Part shown: positions 1 through 6,573 of the stretch, piece by piece
How positions within the stretch are numbered: the stretch's first letter is position 1
How the letters are laid out: the number at the start of each line of letters is the position of its first letter
From: Methanobrevibacter sp.
Lineage (GTDB): Archaea > Methanobacteriota > Methanobacteria > Methanobacteriales > Methanobacteriaceae
Assembly: GCA_021442885.1 (NCBI GenBank)
Contig: JABUVA010000016.1
Span: 8,868-16,199 of the forward strand
Direction: 5' to 3'
Length of the DNA stretch: 7,332 bases
Position numbers and translations under genes: made by a program
Notes under the pieces: generated by a model
What the model was told of the DNA's origin: nothing
Database searches by the model: none
The model's input: the letters and a program-made list of their open reading frames with translations, nothing else

Positions 1-768
1 TTCATCTAAAGCTTCTTCGACTTCTTCAGCCTCTTCAACTTCAACTTCAACATCTTCAGCAGCAGCTTCTAACTCAGCTTCTTCAGCTTCGTCTTCAATT
101 TCTTGTTCAACAGCAGTTTCTTCAGCAATATTGGCAGTTAATTGATTATTAATTTCTTCAAAGACATCATTTAAGTCTTTACCTTCAACAACTATATCAG
201 CTATTTCTTTTACAGAAGGTTTTGCATTAAAAGCAATACCAATTCCAGCTGCTTCAATCATGGAAATATCATTTGCTCCATCACCAACAGCTACAACTTC
301 TTCTAAAGAAATACCTTTCTCATCAGCAAGGTCTTTTAAAACATCTAGTTTAGTACCAGAAACTAAAGGACCTTCTACTTCACCAGTCAATTTACCATCT
401 TCAACAATGAAACTATTAGTGAAAATGTAATCAACGCCTAATTTTTCTTTAATTACATCAGCCACTACATCAAAACTACCACTAATAATAGCTATATCTA
501 AATCTTCATTTTTTAAATTATTGATAGCTTCTTCAGCAGAAGTCATAAATACAAGTTCATCAGCAACTTTTTGAATATCCTCAATTGAAATTCCTTCAAG
601 AAGTTTAACACGATCTTTGATAGCAGTTTCAAAGTCAATTTCCCCAAGCATAGCCTTTTCAGTAATTTCAGCTATTTCCTCTTCAACATTTGCTAATTTT
701 CCTATCTCATCTATTGCTTCACCATCAATAATAACATTATCTAAATCAAATACTACAAGTTTAATCAA
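1..768 (-). CDS. serB: Phosphoserine phosphatase SerB (HAD family) with acidic C-terminal extension, partial at left edge
   Basis: The product is expected to hydrolyse O-phosphoserine to serine in the cytoplasm, the last step of serine synthesis. Reading inward from 768, 256 codons are open to the window edge with no stop. The HAD motifs are clear: FDLDNV with nucleophile D8 and acid/base D10, ISGSF with S96, K140 in SGTK, and GDGANDI with D163 and D167. The recognisable phosphatase domain ends near residue 208, about the usual SerB length. From about 216 the chain becomes almost wholly Glu, Ala, Val and Asp (for example EVEVEEAEEVEEA) and continues out of the window. The start is TTG at 768: no ATG lies nearby in frame, the following residues MIKLVVFDLD match the family start, and GGTGGT lies just upstream. 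It follows tbp by 12 bases, so cotranscription is likely. Function is confident at family level; the role of the tail is unknown. Confidence 0.9.
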   Translation of the reverse strand, partial: MIKLVVFDLDNVIIDGEAIDEIGKLANVEEEIAEITEKAMLGEIDFETAIKDRVKLLEGISIEDIQKVADELVFMTSAEEAINNLKNEDLDIAIISGSFDVVADVIKEKLGVDYIFTNSFIVEDGKLTGEVEGPLVSGTKLDVLKDLADEKGISLEEVVAVGDGANDISMIEAAGIGIAFNAKPSVKEIADIVVEGKDLNDVFEEINNQLTANIAEETAVEQEIEDEAEEAELEAAAEDVEVEVEEAEEVEEALDE

Positions 769-772
769 CTAT

Positions 773-778
773 ACCACC
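773..778 (-). promoter_or_regulatory. Probable ribosome binding site of serB
   Basis: On the minus strand GGTGGT sits in the 12-base gap between the tbp stop and the serB TTG, 4 bases before that TTG. It partly matches the archaeal Shine-Dalgarno sequence GGAGGTGAT. It supports the TTG start and translation of serB from the tbp transcript. Confidence 0.5.
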
Positions 779-780
779 AA

Positions 781-1326
781 TTATATTAAATCTAGCTCAC
801 TTAATCTATCATGAGCTCTTTCGACACCAAGTTTGGCATCGTCACGGGTTTTAGCTCCAGTACATACAACTTTACCAGAACCAAATAATAAAAGAACTAC
901 TTTAGGATCAGATAATCTATATACTAATCCTGGGAACTGTTCAGGTTCATATTCTGTATCTTCAAGTTCTAAAGCTACAGCTTCTAAATTTAATGTGGAT
1001 TCTAAATTACCAGAAGCCACGATATTTTGAATTATAATCTCAAATTCATGAGGAATTTCAGGATCGATTTCCCTCATTAAATCAACAGTTTTTTTAATTG
1101 CTAATTTTGAATCATCAATTGATTTAGCACCAGTACAAACAAGTTTTCCAGAACTAAAGATCAAAGCTGCTGTTTTAGGATCTTTAAGTTTGAAAACTAA
1201 ACCTGGAAACTGTTCACGATTAAATTCCACACCTTCTAAAGCTTTGGAAATATCAGTAAGAACAATATCTTTTCCAATACTTGCAGAAGCCACAATGTTT
1301 TCAATTTTTATATCAACATCGGTCAA
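781..1326 (-). CDS. tbp: TATA-box-binding protein (TBP)
   Basis: General transcription factor that binds the TATA box and, with TFB, recruits archaeal RNA polymerase. The 181-residue protein has the usual archaeal length and the two-fold repeat of the TBP saddle: residues about 5-92 and 96-180. The halves align well, with QFPGLVFKL at 39-47 against QFPGLVYRL at 130-138, and FSSGKLVCTGAK at 57-68 against FGSGKVVCTGAK at 148-159, an offset of 91. The four phenylalanines expected to kink DNA are F40, F57, F131 and F148. The start codon is TTG at 1326, supported by GGAGGT six bases upstream; no in-frame ATG competes. serB follows after 12 bases. The gene is divergent from the CYTH gene across 1327-1494. 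It is a single complete copy with no unusual residues seen. Confidence 0.97.
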   Translation of the reverse strand: MTDVDIKIENIVASASIGKDIVLTDISKALEGVEFNREQFPGLVFKLKDPKTAALIFSSGKLVCTGAKSIDDSKLAIKKTVDLMREIDPEIPHEFEIIIQNIVASGNLESTLNLEAVALELEDTEYEPEQFPGLVYRLSDPKVVLLLFGSGKVVCTGAKTRDDAKLGVERAHDRLSELDLI

Positions 1327-1332
1327 TAAAAA

Positions 1333-1338
1333 ACCTCC
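1333..1338 (-). promoter_or_regulatory. Ribosome binding site of tbp
   Basis: GGAGGT on the minus strand, a strong archaeal Shine-Dalgarno match, is separated by six bases from the TTG at 1326. It is the main reason for accepting a TTG start for tbp. Confidence 0.8.
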
Positions 1339-1404
1339 AATTAACTTTGTTAAAATGAGTAAGTAAGAATTTAAAATTTCCTTAAATTATTACTATTAAA
1401 TAAT

Positions 1405-1426
1405 ATAATATAAATACTATATAAAG
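1405..1426. promoter_or_regulatory. Divergent TATA-like promoter region between tbp and the CYTH gene
   Basis: The 168-base intergenic region holds an AT block with TATATAAA at 1418-1425 on the plus strand. The same bases read TTTATATA on the minus strand, and a second minus-strand candidate, TTTATATT, covers 1414-1407. At the usual archaeal spacing of about 25 bases to the start site, tbp transcripts would begin near 1385-1395 and CYTH-gene transcripts near 1445-1450. The rest of the gap contains an A-rich tract at about 1461-1482 ahead of the CYTH gene and no hairpin or riboswitch that I can see. The AT richness makes chance matches likely. Confidence 0.45.
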
Positions 1427-1494
1427 TTATGTTTATTGTAACACAAAATTGCAAAATTCCATAAAAAATAAAAATAAAAAATGGATATGATACT

Positions 1495-2040
1495 ATGATT
1501 GAAGTAGAAGTTAAAGCAGAAATTAATGATTTTGATAAAATGGAAGAAAAAATATTAAAACTAGGAGCAGTTAAAACAAAAACAGAATTTCAAGAAGATT
1601 TATATTTCAATAGCCCCATAGTTGATTTTGCCAAAACTGATGAAGCTTTAAGAATACGAACAACAAAAAATGATAATATAGAAAATATTTTTATAACATA
1701 TAAAGGGCCAAAAATAAATAAAAAAGCTAAAACTAGAAAAGAAGTTGAAATAGCTATTGAAGATGCTTTAAAAGGAAAAGATATCCTTGAAAGCATTGGT
1801 TTTAAACAAGTAAGAGCTGTTAGAAAAAATAGAAAATACTATAATTATGAAAATTTTGAGATAAGTCTTGATGATGTAGAAGGATTACGACCATATATGG
1901 AAATTGAAATAACATTACCTGATGGAACTGATTATAACGAAGCACAAGAAAGTATTTTCGATTTATATAAACAACTAGGCATTACAGATGGCTTTGAAAC
2001 AACATCATACCTAGAATTATTAGAAAATAAGAACTGTTAA
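1495..2040 (+). CDS. cyaB: CYTH-domain protein, class IV adenylate cyclase / triphosphatase-like
   Basis: A 181-residue CYTH (triphosphate tunnel) protein. The diagnostic ExExK motif is at the start (E3, E5, K7 in IEVEVKAEI). Other charged tunnel positions follow in order: R53 and R55 in ALRIR, K70 in TYKG, R81 with E83 and E85 in TRKEVEI, K111 and R113, D126 in LDDVEG, and E136 and E138 in MEIEI. The family handles triphosphate substrates with divalent metal. Members are class IV adenylate cyclases, thiamine triphosphatases or inorganic tripolyphosphatases, and sequence alone does not separate these, so the cyaB label is conventional. The ATG at 1495 is preceded by GGATATGAT at 1483-1491, an imperfect Shine-Dalgarno match. 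It stands alone: tbp diverges upstream, and its stop overlaps the stop of the convergent gene. No membrane segment or signal peptide is visible. Confidence 0.87.
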   Translation: MIEVEVKAEINDFDKMEEKILKLGAVKTKTEFQEDLYFNSPIVDFAKTDEALRIRTTKNDNIENIFITYKGPKINKKAKTRKEVEIAIEDALKGKDILESIGFKQVRAVRKNRKYYNYENFEISLDDVEGLRPYMEIEITLPDGTDYNEAQESIFDLYKQLGITDGFETTSYLELLENKNC

Positions 2041-4028
2041 ATATTATTAAAAATTTCTTGAACTTCTAAAATAACAGTTACAAAGTCTTTTAAATTAGAA
2101 TCAAAAGCAGGTAATAAATCTAAGTATTTAAAAGAGAAAACATCTTCTTTAAGATGAGAATATTTATTTAAAAAATCATCTTTACTAATTTTTCCATTAT
2201 TTACTCTTTCAAATTCTAATTTACATCGAGAACACTCTAAAATCAATGAATTTATTTTATTAATCTCAATATCAACTTGTTTAAAAGCATTTTTAAGCTC
2301 TAACAATGTTTTAATGTATTGAGCTAAACTAGAATCAAAATATGGAATTATATCCAAATATTTAAATGAAGAAATTTTATTTTCAAATGATTCTACATCT
2401 TCTGGAAGTTTAAGTTCTTTATTATAATCATCTACAATTGGTTTTAATTTATTAACCTCAGAAATTTCACTATAAACATTATCAAAGAAGTTATCAATTT
2501 CTTTAATATCATCATAAGGAATTTCAAGTGAAGAGTCAAAAACTTGTAATGATTTAAGATAATCTAAATCAATGATTGTTAATACTTCTTTATAGCTATT
2601 TAAACGTTCAATTTTAGAATTACTATTAACTGAACTATCATTAAGATAATTTAAAAGAATTGAAACTTTAAAATTATCAAAATCAAGATCATTGATTTTA
2701 GAATTAATATCATCAATATAATCTAAAATATGTTTATAGCTAGAAAATTGATTTTTGCCTATAAATTCACAATATTCTTCTTTAAAATCTGTTAAATCAT
2801 TGTTAAAAGAGGATAATTGTTTAAAAAATTCTAGATTAATGCCACTATCAATATCTATAACCCCATCCCATTTCTCATTAAATGAAACCCAATCTTTTTT
2901 AAATGATTCTTTTTTATCTAAGTGGTTTTTCTTATTAACTAACTTCATCCACTGATCATCGAAATTATCAAAGAATTTTATAGTTTTTTTAATATCATCT
3001 GTATTATTTAATAGCTTTAGATATTTAAATGAAAACAAATCTTTTTTAAAATCAGAGTAGCTATCTAGGAATTTGTGTTTTGTAAAATCATCTACAATTC
3101 CATTAATTAAATTGTCAAATTCCTTATAAAAATTAGGTATTTTTGAATTTAGAACAATTACTTTTTCACTCTCAAAATCAATTTCATTAAATGTTGTTTT
3201 TATATCTTTAACTTGATTTATCAATTCCTTATCTTCAGGAGAAAAATAAGGAATAATATCTAAATATTTAAATGATGTGATTTTTTTCTTAAATTCATCA
3301 TGATTACTAGGTTTTTTAGAAAAGTGAGAAAAATATCTTCTAAAATCATTAAAATACTGTTTTAAATCTTTAATATCATCTAATTCTCTATAAACATCTC
3401 TAAACAATATTTGAACATTATCACATTCATTAATTACATTATTGAAACTTGAATCATATTCTCCTAAAAAATTAAAGCATTTATATTTCAGGATATTGTC
3501 TAATTTAGAATCTACATATTTAACATATTCTATTTTATAATCCTCATCTACAGTTTCATCATTTAAATTAGAAAAAATATTATCAACTGTTAAATTATAA
3601 GATTTAATTCTGCTTAAAAATCTATCTAATTTGAAAATAAATTGAATACCATCATAATAATTTTTTAAAAACTCTTTATACCTATCATTTTCAATTATAA
3701 TAGTTTCTGGAAAATCATAATCATCATATGAATCTTTAAAATCTTTAGCATCAACAAAGAATTCTTTACCATAAGAATTCCCTATATTTTTAAAAAAATT
3801 CTCCCACTTAAATAAGCTTTCTAAATCATTAATTAATTTATTCTCAACATCTTTATTTGATGAAAAAATAGATTTAACTTTACCAAATCCTTTATCTTCA
3901 GTTAAATAATGATAAACTTCAAAACCACAGTTATCACATTTAACAACATCTAAAGAGTTATATTCTCTCTCACAATTAGGACAAATTTTTTTAAGCAACA
4001 ACTCACCTTTGTTATACTCATTATACAT
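2037..4028 (-). CDS. Large zinc-ribbon protein with internal duplication, function unknown
   Basis: I do not recognise the family. The first 35 residues form a zinc ribbon with C16, C19, C31 and C34 (CPNC and CDNC). The rest is a soluble, probably helical chain rich in Phe, Asp, Lys, Asn and Leu, with no signal peptide or membrane segment. It contains two diverged copies of a unit of about 300 residues. Matching points are LND at 155-157 and 462-464, DSS at 192-194 and 498-500, and DVY in FRDVYREL (from F209) with NVY in FDNVYSEI (from F515). SFKYL-type motifs pair at 252 with 554 and at 333 with 632. An extra CxxC (C599, C602) occurs only in the second copy. The ATG at 4028 has no Shine-Dalgarno; a TTG at 3998, giving MLKKICPNC, does have one. 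The stop overlaps the CYTH gene's stop. A scaffold or binding role is possible, but I assign none. Confidence 0.85.
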   Translation of the reverse strand: MYNEYNKGELLLKKICPNCEREYNSLDVVKCDNCGFEVYHYLTEDKGFGKVKSIFSSNKDVENKLINDLESLFKWENFFKNIGNSYGKEFFVDAKDFKDSYDDYDFPETIIIENDRYKEFLKNYYDGIQFIFKLDRFLSRIKSYNLTVDNIFSNLNDETVDEDYKIEYVKYVDSKLDNILKYKCFNFLGEYDSSFNNVINECDNVQILFRDVYRELDDIKDLKQYFNDFRRYFSHFSKKPSNHDEFKKKITSFKYLDIIPYFSPEDKELINQVKDIKTTFNEIDFESEKVIVLNSKIPNFYKEFDNLINGIVDDFTKHKFLDSYSDFKKDLFSFKYLKLLNNTDDIKKTIKFFDNFDDQWMKLVNKKNHLDKKESFKKDWVSFNEKWDGVIDIDSGINLEFFKQLSSFNNDLTDFKEEYCEFIGKNQFSSYKHILDYIDDINSKINDLDFDNFKVSILLNYLNDSSVNSNSKIERLNSYKEVLTIIDLDYLKSLQVFDSSLEIPYDDIKEIDNFFDNVYSEISEVNKLKPIVDDYNKELKLPEDVESFENKISSFKYLDIIPYFDSSLAQYIKTLLELKNAFKQVDIEINKINSLILECSRCKLEFERVNNGKISKDDFLNKYSHLKEDVFSFKYLDLLPAFDSNLKDFVTVILEVQEIFNNI
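2100..3835 (-). repeat. Diverged tandem protein repeat (two units of about 300 residues) in the zinc-ribbon protein
   Basis: The encoded residues fall into two related halves, roughly 65-365 and 366-663 with uncertain edges. Corresponding landmarks are offset by 299-307 residues. Each half contains two copies of a short hydrophobic motif about 80 residues apart: SFKYLDIIPYF at 252 and SFKYLKLLN at 333 in the first half, SFKYLDIIPYF at 554 and SFKYLDLLPAF at 632 in the second. The DNA has diverged more than the protein motifs, so this is an old intragenic duplication and not a recent nucleotide repeat. The alignment was made by eye. Confidence 0.7.
4002..4007 (-). promoter_or_regulatory. Shine-Dalgarno-like site favouring a TTG start for the zinc-ribbon gene
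   Basis: GGTGAG on the minus strand lies inside the first codons of the ATG-initiated reading frame. It leaves seven bases between its GG and the TTG at 3998-3996. The ATG at 4028 is preceded only by AT-rich sequence. Since serB and tbp also appear to use TTG, a 653-residue product beginning MLKKICPNC is a credible alternative. Confidence 0.45.
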
Positions 4029-4125
4029 TATTGCAATTTATTTATTATATAATTTTATAACAATAAAAAACAAAAGATATATTTATAATAATTTTATTAA
4101 TTAAATTTAAAATTAGATAAGAAGA
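4029..4125. promoter_or_regulatory. Divergent promoter region between the zinc-ribbon gene and aksA
   Basis: This 97-base spacer is almost pure AT. On the plus strand, purine-rich AAAAG at 4072-4076 followed by TATATTTATA at 4078-4087 resembles a BRE plus TATA box. Its predicted start site near 4110 would give aksA a leader of about 15-25 bases. On the minus strand the same block reads TATAAATATA, and a separate palindromic TTATATAA lies at 4045-4052; either could serve the zinc-ribbon gene. No gene fits here. Composition makes false TATA matches easy. Confidence 0.45.
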
Positions 4126-5310
4126 GTGGACATTTTGAAATATCATATTAGCCATTATAATAAAGAAGCTGAATTAAATTTTCCTAAAGACATTACCATT
4201 TATGATACTACTTTAAGAGATGGAGAGCAGACCCCTGGAGTTTGTTTTAGTCTTGAGGACAAATTAGAAATAGCTAGGAAATTAGATCAATTTAAAATTC
4301 ATCAAATTGAAGCTGGTTTTCCAATCGTATCTGAAAGAGAACGTGAATCTGTTAAATCAATTACTAGTGAAGGTTTAGATGCTCAAATTCTCTCACTTGC
4401 CCGTACTAAAACTCAAGATATTGATGCTGCCTTAGACTGTGATGTTGATGGAATTATCACTTTTATTGGTACTTCTGATATTCATTTAGAACATAAGATG
4501 CATATTGGACGTCAAGAAGCATTAAACATCTGTATGAAAGCTATTGAGTATGCTAAAGACCATGATTTATTTGTAGCTTTTTCTGCTGAAGATGCTACAA
4601 GAACTGATTTAGATTTCTTAAAAAGAGTATACAAGACAGCTGAAAGTTATGGTGTTGACAGAGTTCATATTGCTGATACTGTAGGTGCAATCACTCCACA
4701 AGGTATGAGCTATCTTTTAACAGAGCTTAGAAAAGATGTGTCCGTTGATATTGCACTTCACTGCCATAATGATTTTGGTCTTGCTGTTATAAATTCAATA
4801 TCAGGGCTTTTATCTGGAGCTAATGCTATTTCAACTACTGTTAATGGTATTGGAGAAAGAGCAGGAAATGCATCTTTAGAAGAATTAATAATGACCCTTA
4901 AAATATTATATGGAAAAGATTTAGGGTTTAAAACTAAATATATTAAAGAATTATCAGAAATAGTATCTAAAGCTAGTGAACTTCCAGTACCTTACAACAA
5001 GCCTGTTGTTGGTAAAAACATATTTAGACATGAATCTGGAATCCATGTAGATGCTGTAGTTGAAGAACCATTAACATACGAACCATATATTCCAGAACTT
5101 GTAGGACAAAAAAGACAACTTGTTTTAGGAAAACATTCAGGTTGTAGAGCTGTAAAAGCTAAATTAGATGGTTGTGGAATGGAAGTAACTGATGATGAAC
5201 TTCTTGAAATTGTTGGTAAAGTTAAACAAAGTAGAGAAGAAGGAAAATACATAAATGACGAAGTATTTAAAGAAATCGTTAAAAGTTGTAATGATGAAAA
5301 AAAGGAATAA
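4126..5310 (+). CDS. aksA: Homocitrate synthase family protein (AksA), coenzyme B biosynthesis
   Basis: Expected to condense 2-oxoglutarate, and its chain-elongated homologues, with acetyl-CoA to give (R)-homocitrate and longer acids. This is the entry reaction to the 2-oxosuberate precursor of coenzyme B. The 394 residues show the DRE-TIM barrel signature DTTLRDGEQ at 27-35 (R31, D32), metal ligands H212 and H214 in HCHND, GIGERAGNA at 241-249, and FRHESGIH at 300-307 with H302. The chain ends soon after the linker region, without the long regulatory domain of leucine-feedback LeuA (about 500 residues). That favours AksA over LeuA or CimA, as does the downstream hacA; paralogue choice is still an inference. 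The reading frame is called from GTG at 4126; TTG at 4135 (MKYHISH) is an alternative, and neither has a strong Shine-Dalgarno. It heads a run of closely spaced genes, with hacA two bases downstream. Confidence 0.88.
   Translation: MDILKYHISHYNKEAELNFPKDITIYDTTLRDGEQTPGVCFSLEDKLEIARKLDQFKIHQIEAGFPIVSERERESVKSITSEGLDAQILSLARTKTQDIDAALDCDVDGIITFIGTSDIHLEHKMHIGRQEALNICMKAIEYAKDHDLFVAFSAEDATRTDLDFLKRVYKTAESYGVDRVHIADTVGAITPQGMSYLLTELRKDVSVDIALHCHNDFGLAVINSISGLLSGANAISTTVNGIGERAGNASLEELIMTLKILYGKDLGFKTKYIKELSEIVSKASELPVPYNKPVVGKNIFRHESGIHVDAVVEEPLTYEPYIPELVGQKRQLVLGKHSGCRAVKAKLDGCGMEVTDDELLEIVGKVKQSREEGKYINDEVFKEIVKSCNDEKKE
5301..5306 (+). promoter_or_regulatory. Ribosome binding site of hacA inside the end of aksA
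   Basis: AAAGGA lies within the last aksA codons, six bases before the hacA ATG at 5313. With only two bases between the genes, translation is likely coupled. Confidence 0.6.
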
Positions 5311-5312
5311 CA

Positions 5313-6572
5313 ATGAATATTACAGAAAAAATATTATCAAAAAAAGCAGGTTATGAAGTAACACCTGGAGAAATCATTGAAATACCAGTAGATTTAGCAA
5401 TGTCCCATGATGGAACATCCCCACCAGCAATAAAGACTTTTGAAAAAATAGCTAGTGATGTTTGGGATAATGATAAAATAGCTATTGTTTTTGATCATAA
5501 TGTACCTGCAAATACCATAGGTTCTGCAGAATTTCAAAAAGTTTGTAGAAATTTTATAAATGAACAAAAGATTAATAAGAATTATATTCATGGTGAAGGA
5601 ATTTGTCATCAAGTATTACCTGAAATGGGGCTTGTAGAACCTGGAAAAGTTATTGTAGGTGCAGATTCACATACTTGTACTTATGGTGCTTTTGGTGCAT
5701 TTTCCACAGGTATGGGAGCTACTGACTTAGCTATGGTTTATGCAACTGGAAAAACATGGTTTATGGTTCCTGAAGCTAATAAAATGATTGTTACTGGAGA
5801 AGTAAATGAATATACTGCTGCAAAAGACATAATTTTAAATATAATTGGAGATATTGGAATAGCTGGTGCAACTTACCAAACTGCTGAATTTTGTGGTGAA
5901 ACAATAGAAAATATGGGTGTTGATGGAAGATCAACAATGTGTAATATGGCTATTGAAATGGGTGCTAAAAATGGAATTATGGAACCAAATAAAGAAGTAA
6001 TTGACTTTGTATCTAAAAGAACCCATAAAAAACCATCACAACTTAATATTGTTAAATCTGATGAAGATTCTATTTATAAAAAAGAGTTAGAATATGATGT
6101 TAGTGATTTAGAACCTCAAATTGCATGCCCAAATGATGTTGATAATGTTAAAGACATCTCTAAAGTAGAAGGTACAGCTATTGATCAATGTTTAATTGGT
6201 TCTTGTACAAATGGAAGATTATCTGATTTAGAAGATGCATACAACATTCTTAAAGATAATAAAATTAATAATGATGTTCGACTTCTAATACTTCCTGCTT
6301 CACGTGAAATCTATAAAGAAGCTATTAAACGAGGTTATATTGATGCATTTATTGATGCTGGAGCTATTATATGTAATCCTGGTTGTGGCCCTTGTCTTGG
6401 TGGACATATGGGAGTATTATCTGAAGGAGAAGTTTGTATTTCTACCACTAATAGAAATTTTAAAGGAAGAATGGGAGATCCAAAATCTGAAGTATATTTA
6501 GCTAATGCTAAAGTAGTAGCTTCCTCAGCAATTGAAGGAGTTATAACTCATCCAAAGGACATAGTGAATTAA
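5313..6572 (+). CDS. hacA: Homoaconitase / 3-isopropylmalate dehydratase large subunit
   Basis: Iron-sulfur hydro-lyase of the aconitase superfamily. It is expected to act with a small subunit to convert homocitrate to homoisocitrate via homoaconitate, and the longer homologues, in coenzyme B synthesis. The 419 residues match the usual length of archaeal large subunits. Visible motifs are MSHDGTSP at 30-37, GADSHTCTYGAFG from 116, and the [4Fe-4S] ligands C298 in GSCTNGR plus C358 and C361 in CNPGCGPCLGG. All three cluster cysteines are present. LeuC, the leucine-pathway paralogue, has the same motifs, and substrate choice rests largely on the small subunit, which is not in this window; the HacA call relies on the adjacent aksA. 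The ATG at 5313 has AAAGGA six bases upstream. The stop is one base from the next gene. Confidence 0.87.
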   Translation: MNITEKILSKKAGYEVTPGEIIEIPVDLAMSHDGTSPPAIKTFEKIASDVWDNDKIAIVFDHNVPANTIGSAEFQKVCRNFINEQKINKNYIHGEGICHQVLPEMGLVEPGKVIVGADSHTCTYGAFGAFSTGMGATDLAMVYATGKTWFMVPEANKMIVTGEVNEYTAAKDIILNIIGDIGIAGATYQTAEFCGETIENMGVDGRSTMCNMAIEMGAKNGIMEPNKEVIDFVSKRTHKKPSQLNIVKSDEDSIYKKELEYDVSDLEPQIACPNDVDNVKDISKVEGTAIDQCLIGSCTNGRLSDLEDAYNILKDNKINNDVRLLILPASREIYKEAIKRGYIDAFIDAGAIICNPGCGPCLGGHMGVLSEGEVCISTTNRNFKGRMGDPKSEVYLANAKVVASSAIEGVITHPKDIVN

Positions 6573-6573
6573 A

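Noticed and set aside
1..125. Repeated ttcttc/cttca runs as a DNA tandem repeat
   Set aside because: They are codons for the Glu/Ala-rich tail of SerB read on the minus strand, with no fixed period.
617..1030. Plus-strand open frames of 65 codons at 617-814 and 833-1030
   Set aside because: They are antisense to serB and tbp, have serine-rich low-complexity products, and lack ribosome binding sites.
1327..1494. Riboswitch or small RNA in the long tbp upstream gap
   Set aside because: No paired stems or conserved aptamer elements are visible; the sequence is simple AT-rich promoter-like DNA.
1590..1796. Minus-strand 68-codon frame inside the CYTH gene, hydrophobic product
   Set aside because: It is a shadow of the well-supported CYTH gene in an AT-rich genome; no ribosome binding site or family match.
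4126..5310. Calling this gene leuA (2-isopropylmalate synthase) or cimA
   Set aside because: It lacks the C-terminal regulatory domain of LeuA and lies directly before a homoaconitase-type gene. The paralogue call is not absolute.
4992..6501. Open frames inside aksA and hacA (4992-5252, 5394-5612, 6304-6501)
   Set aside because: All lie wholly within strongly conserved enzyme genes in other frames and resemble no protein family.
5313..6572. Calling this gene leuC
   Set aside because: Cluster motifs do not distinguish LeuC from HacA; adjacency to aksA favours HacA. The small subunit would decide.
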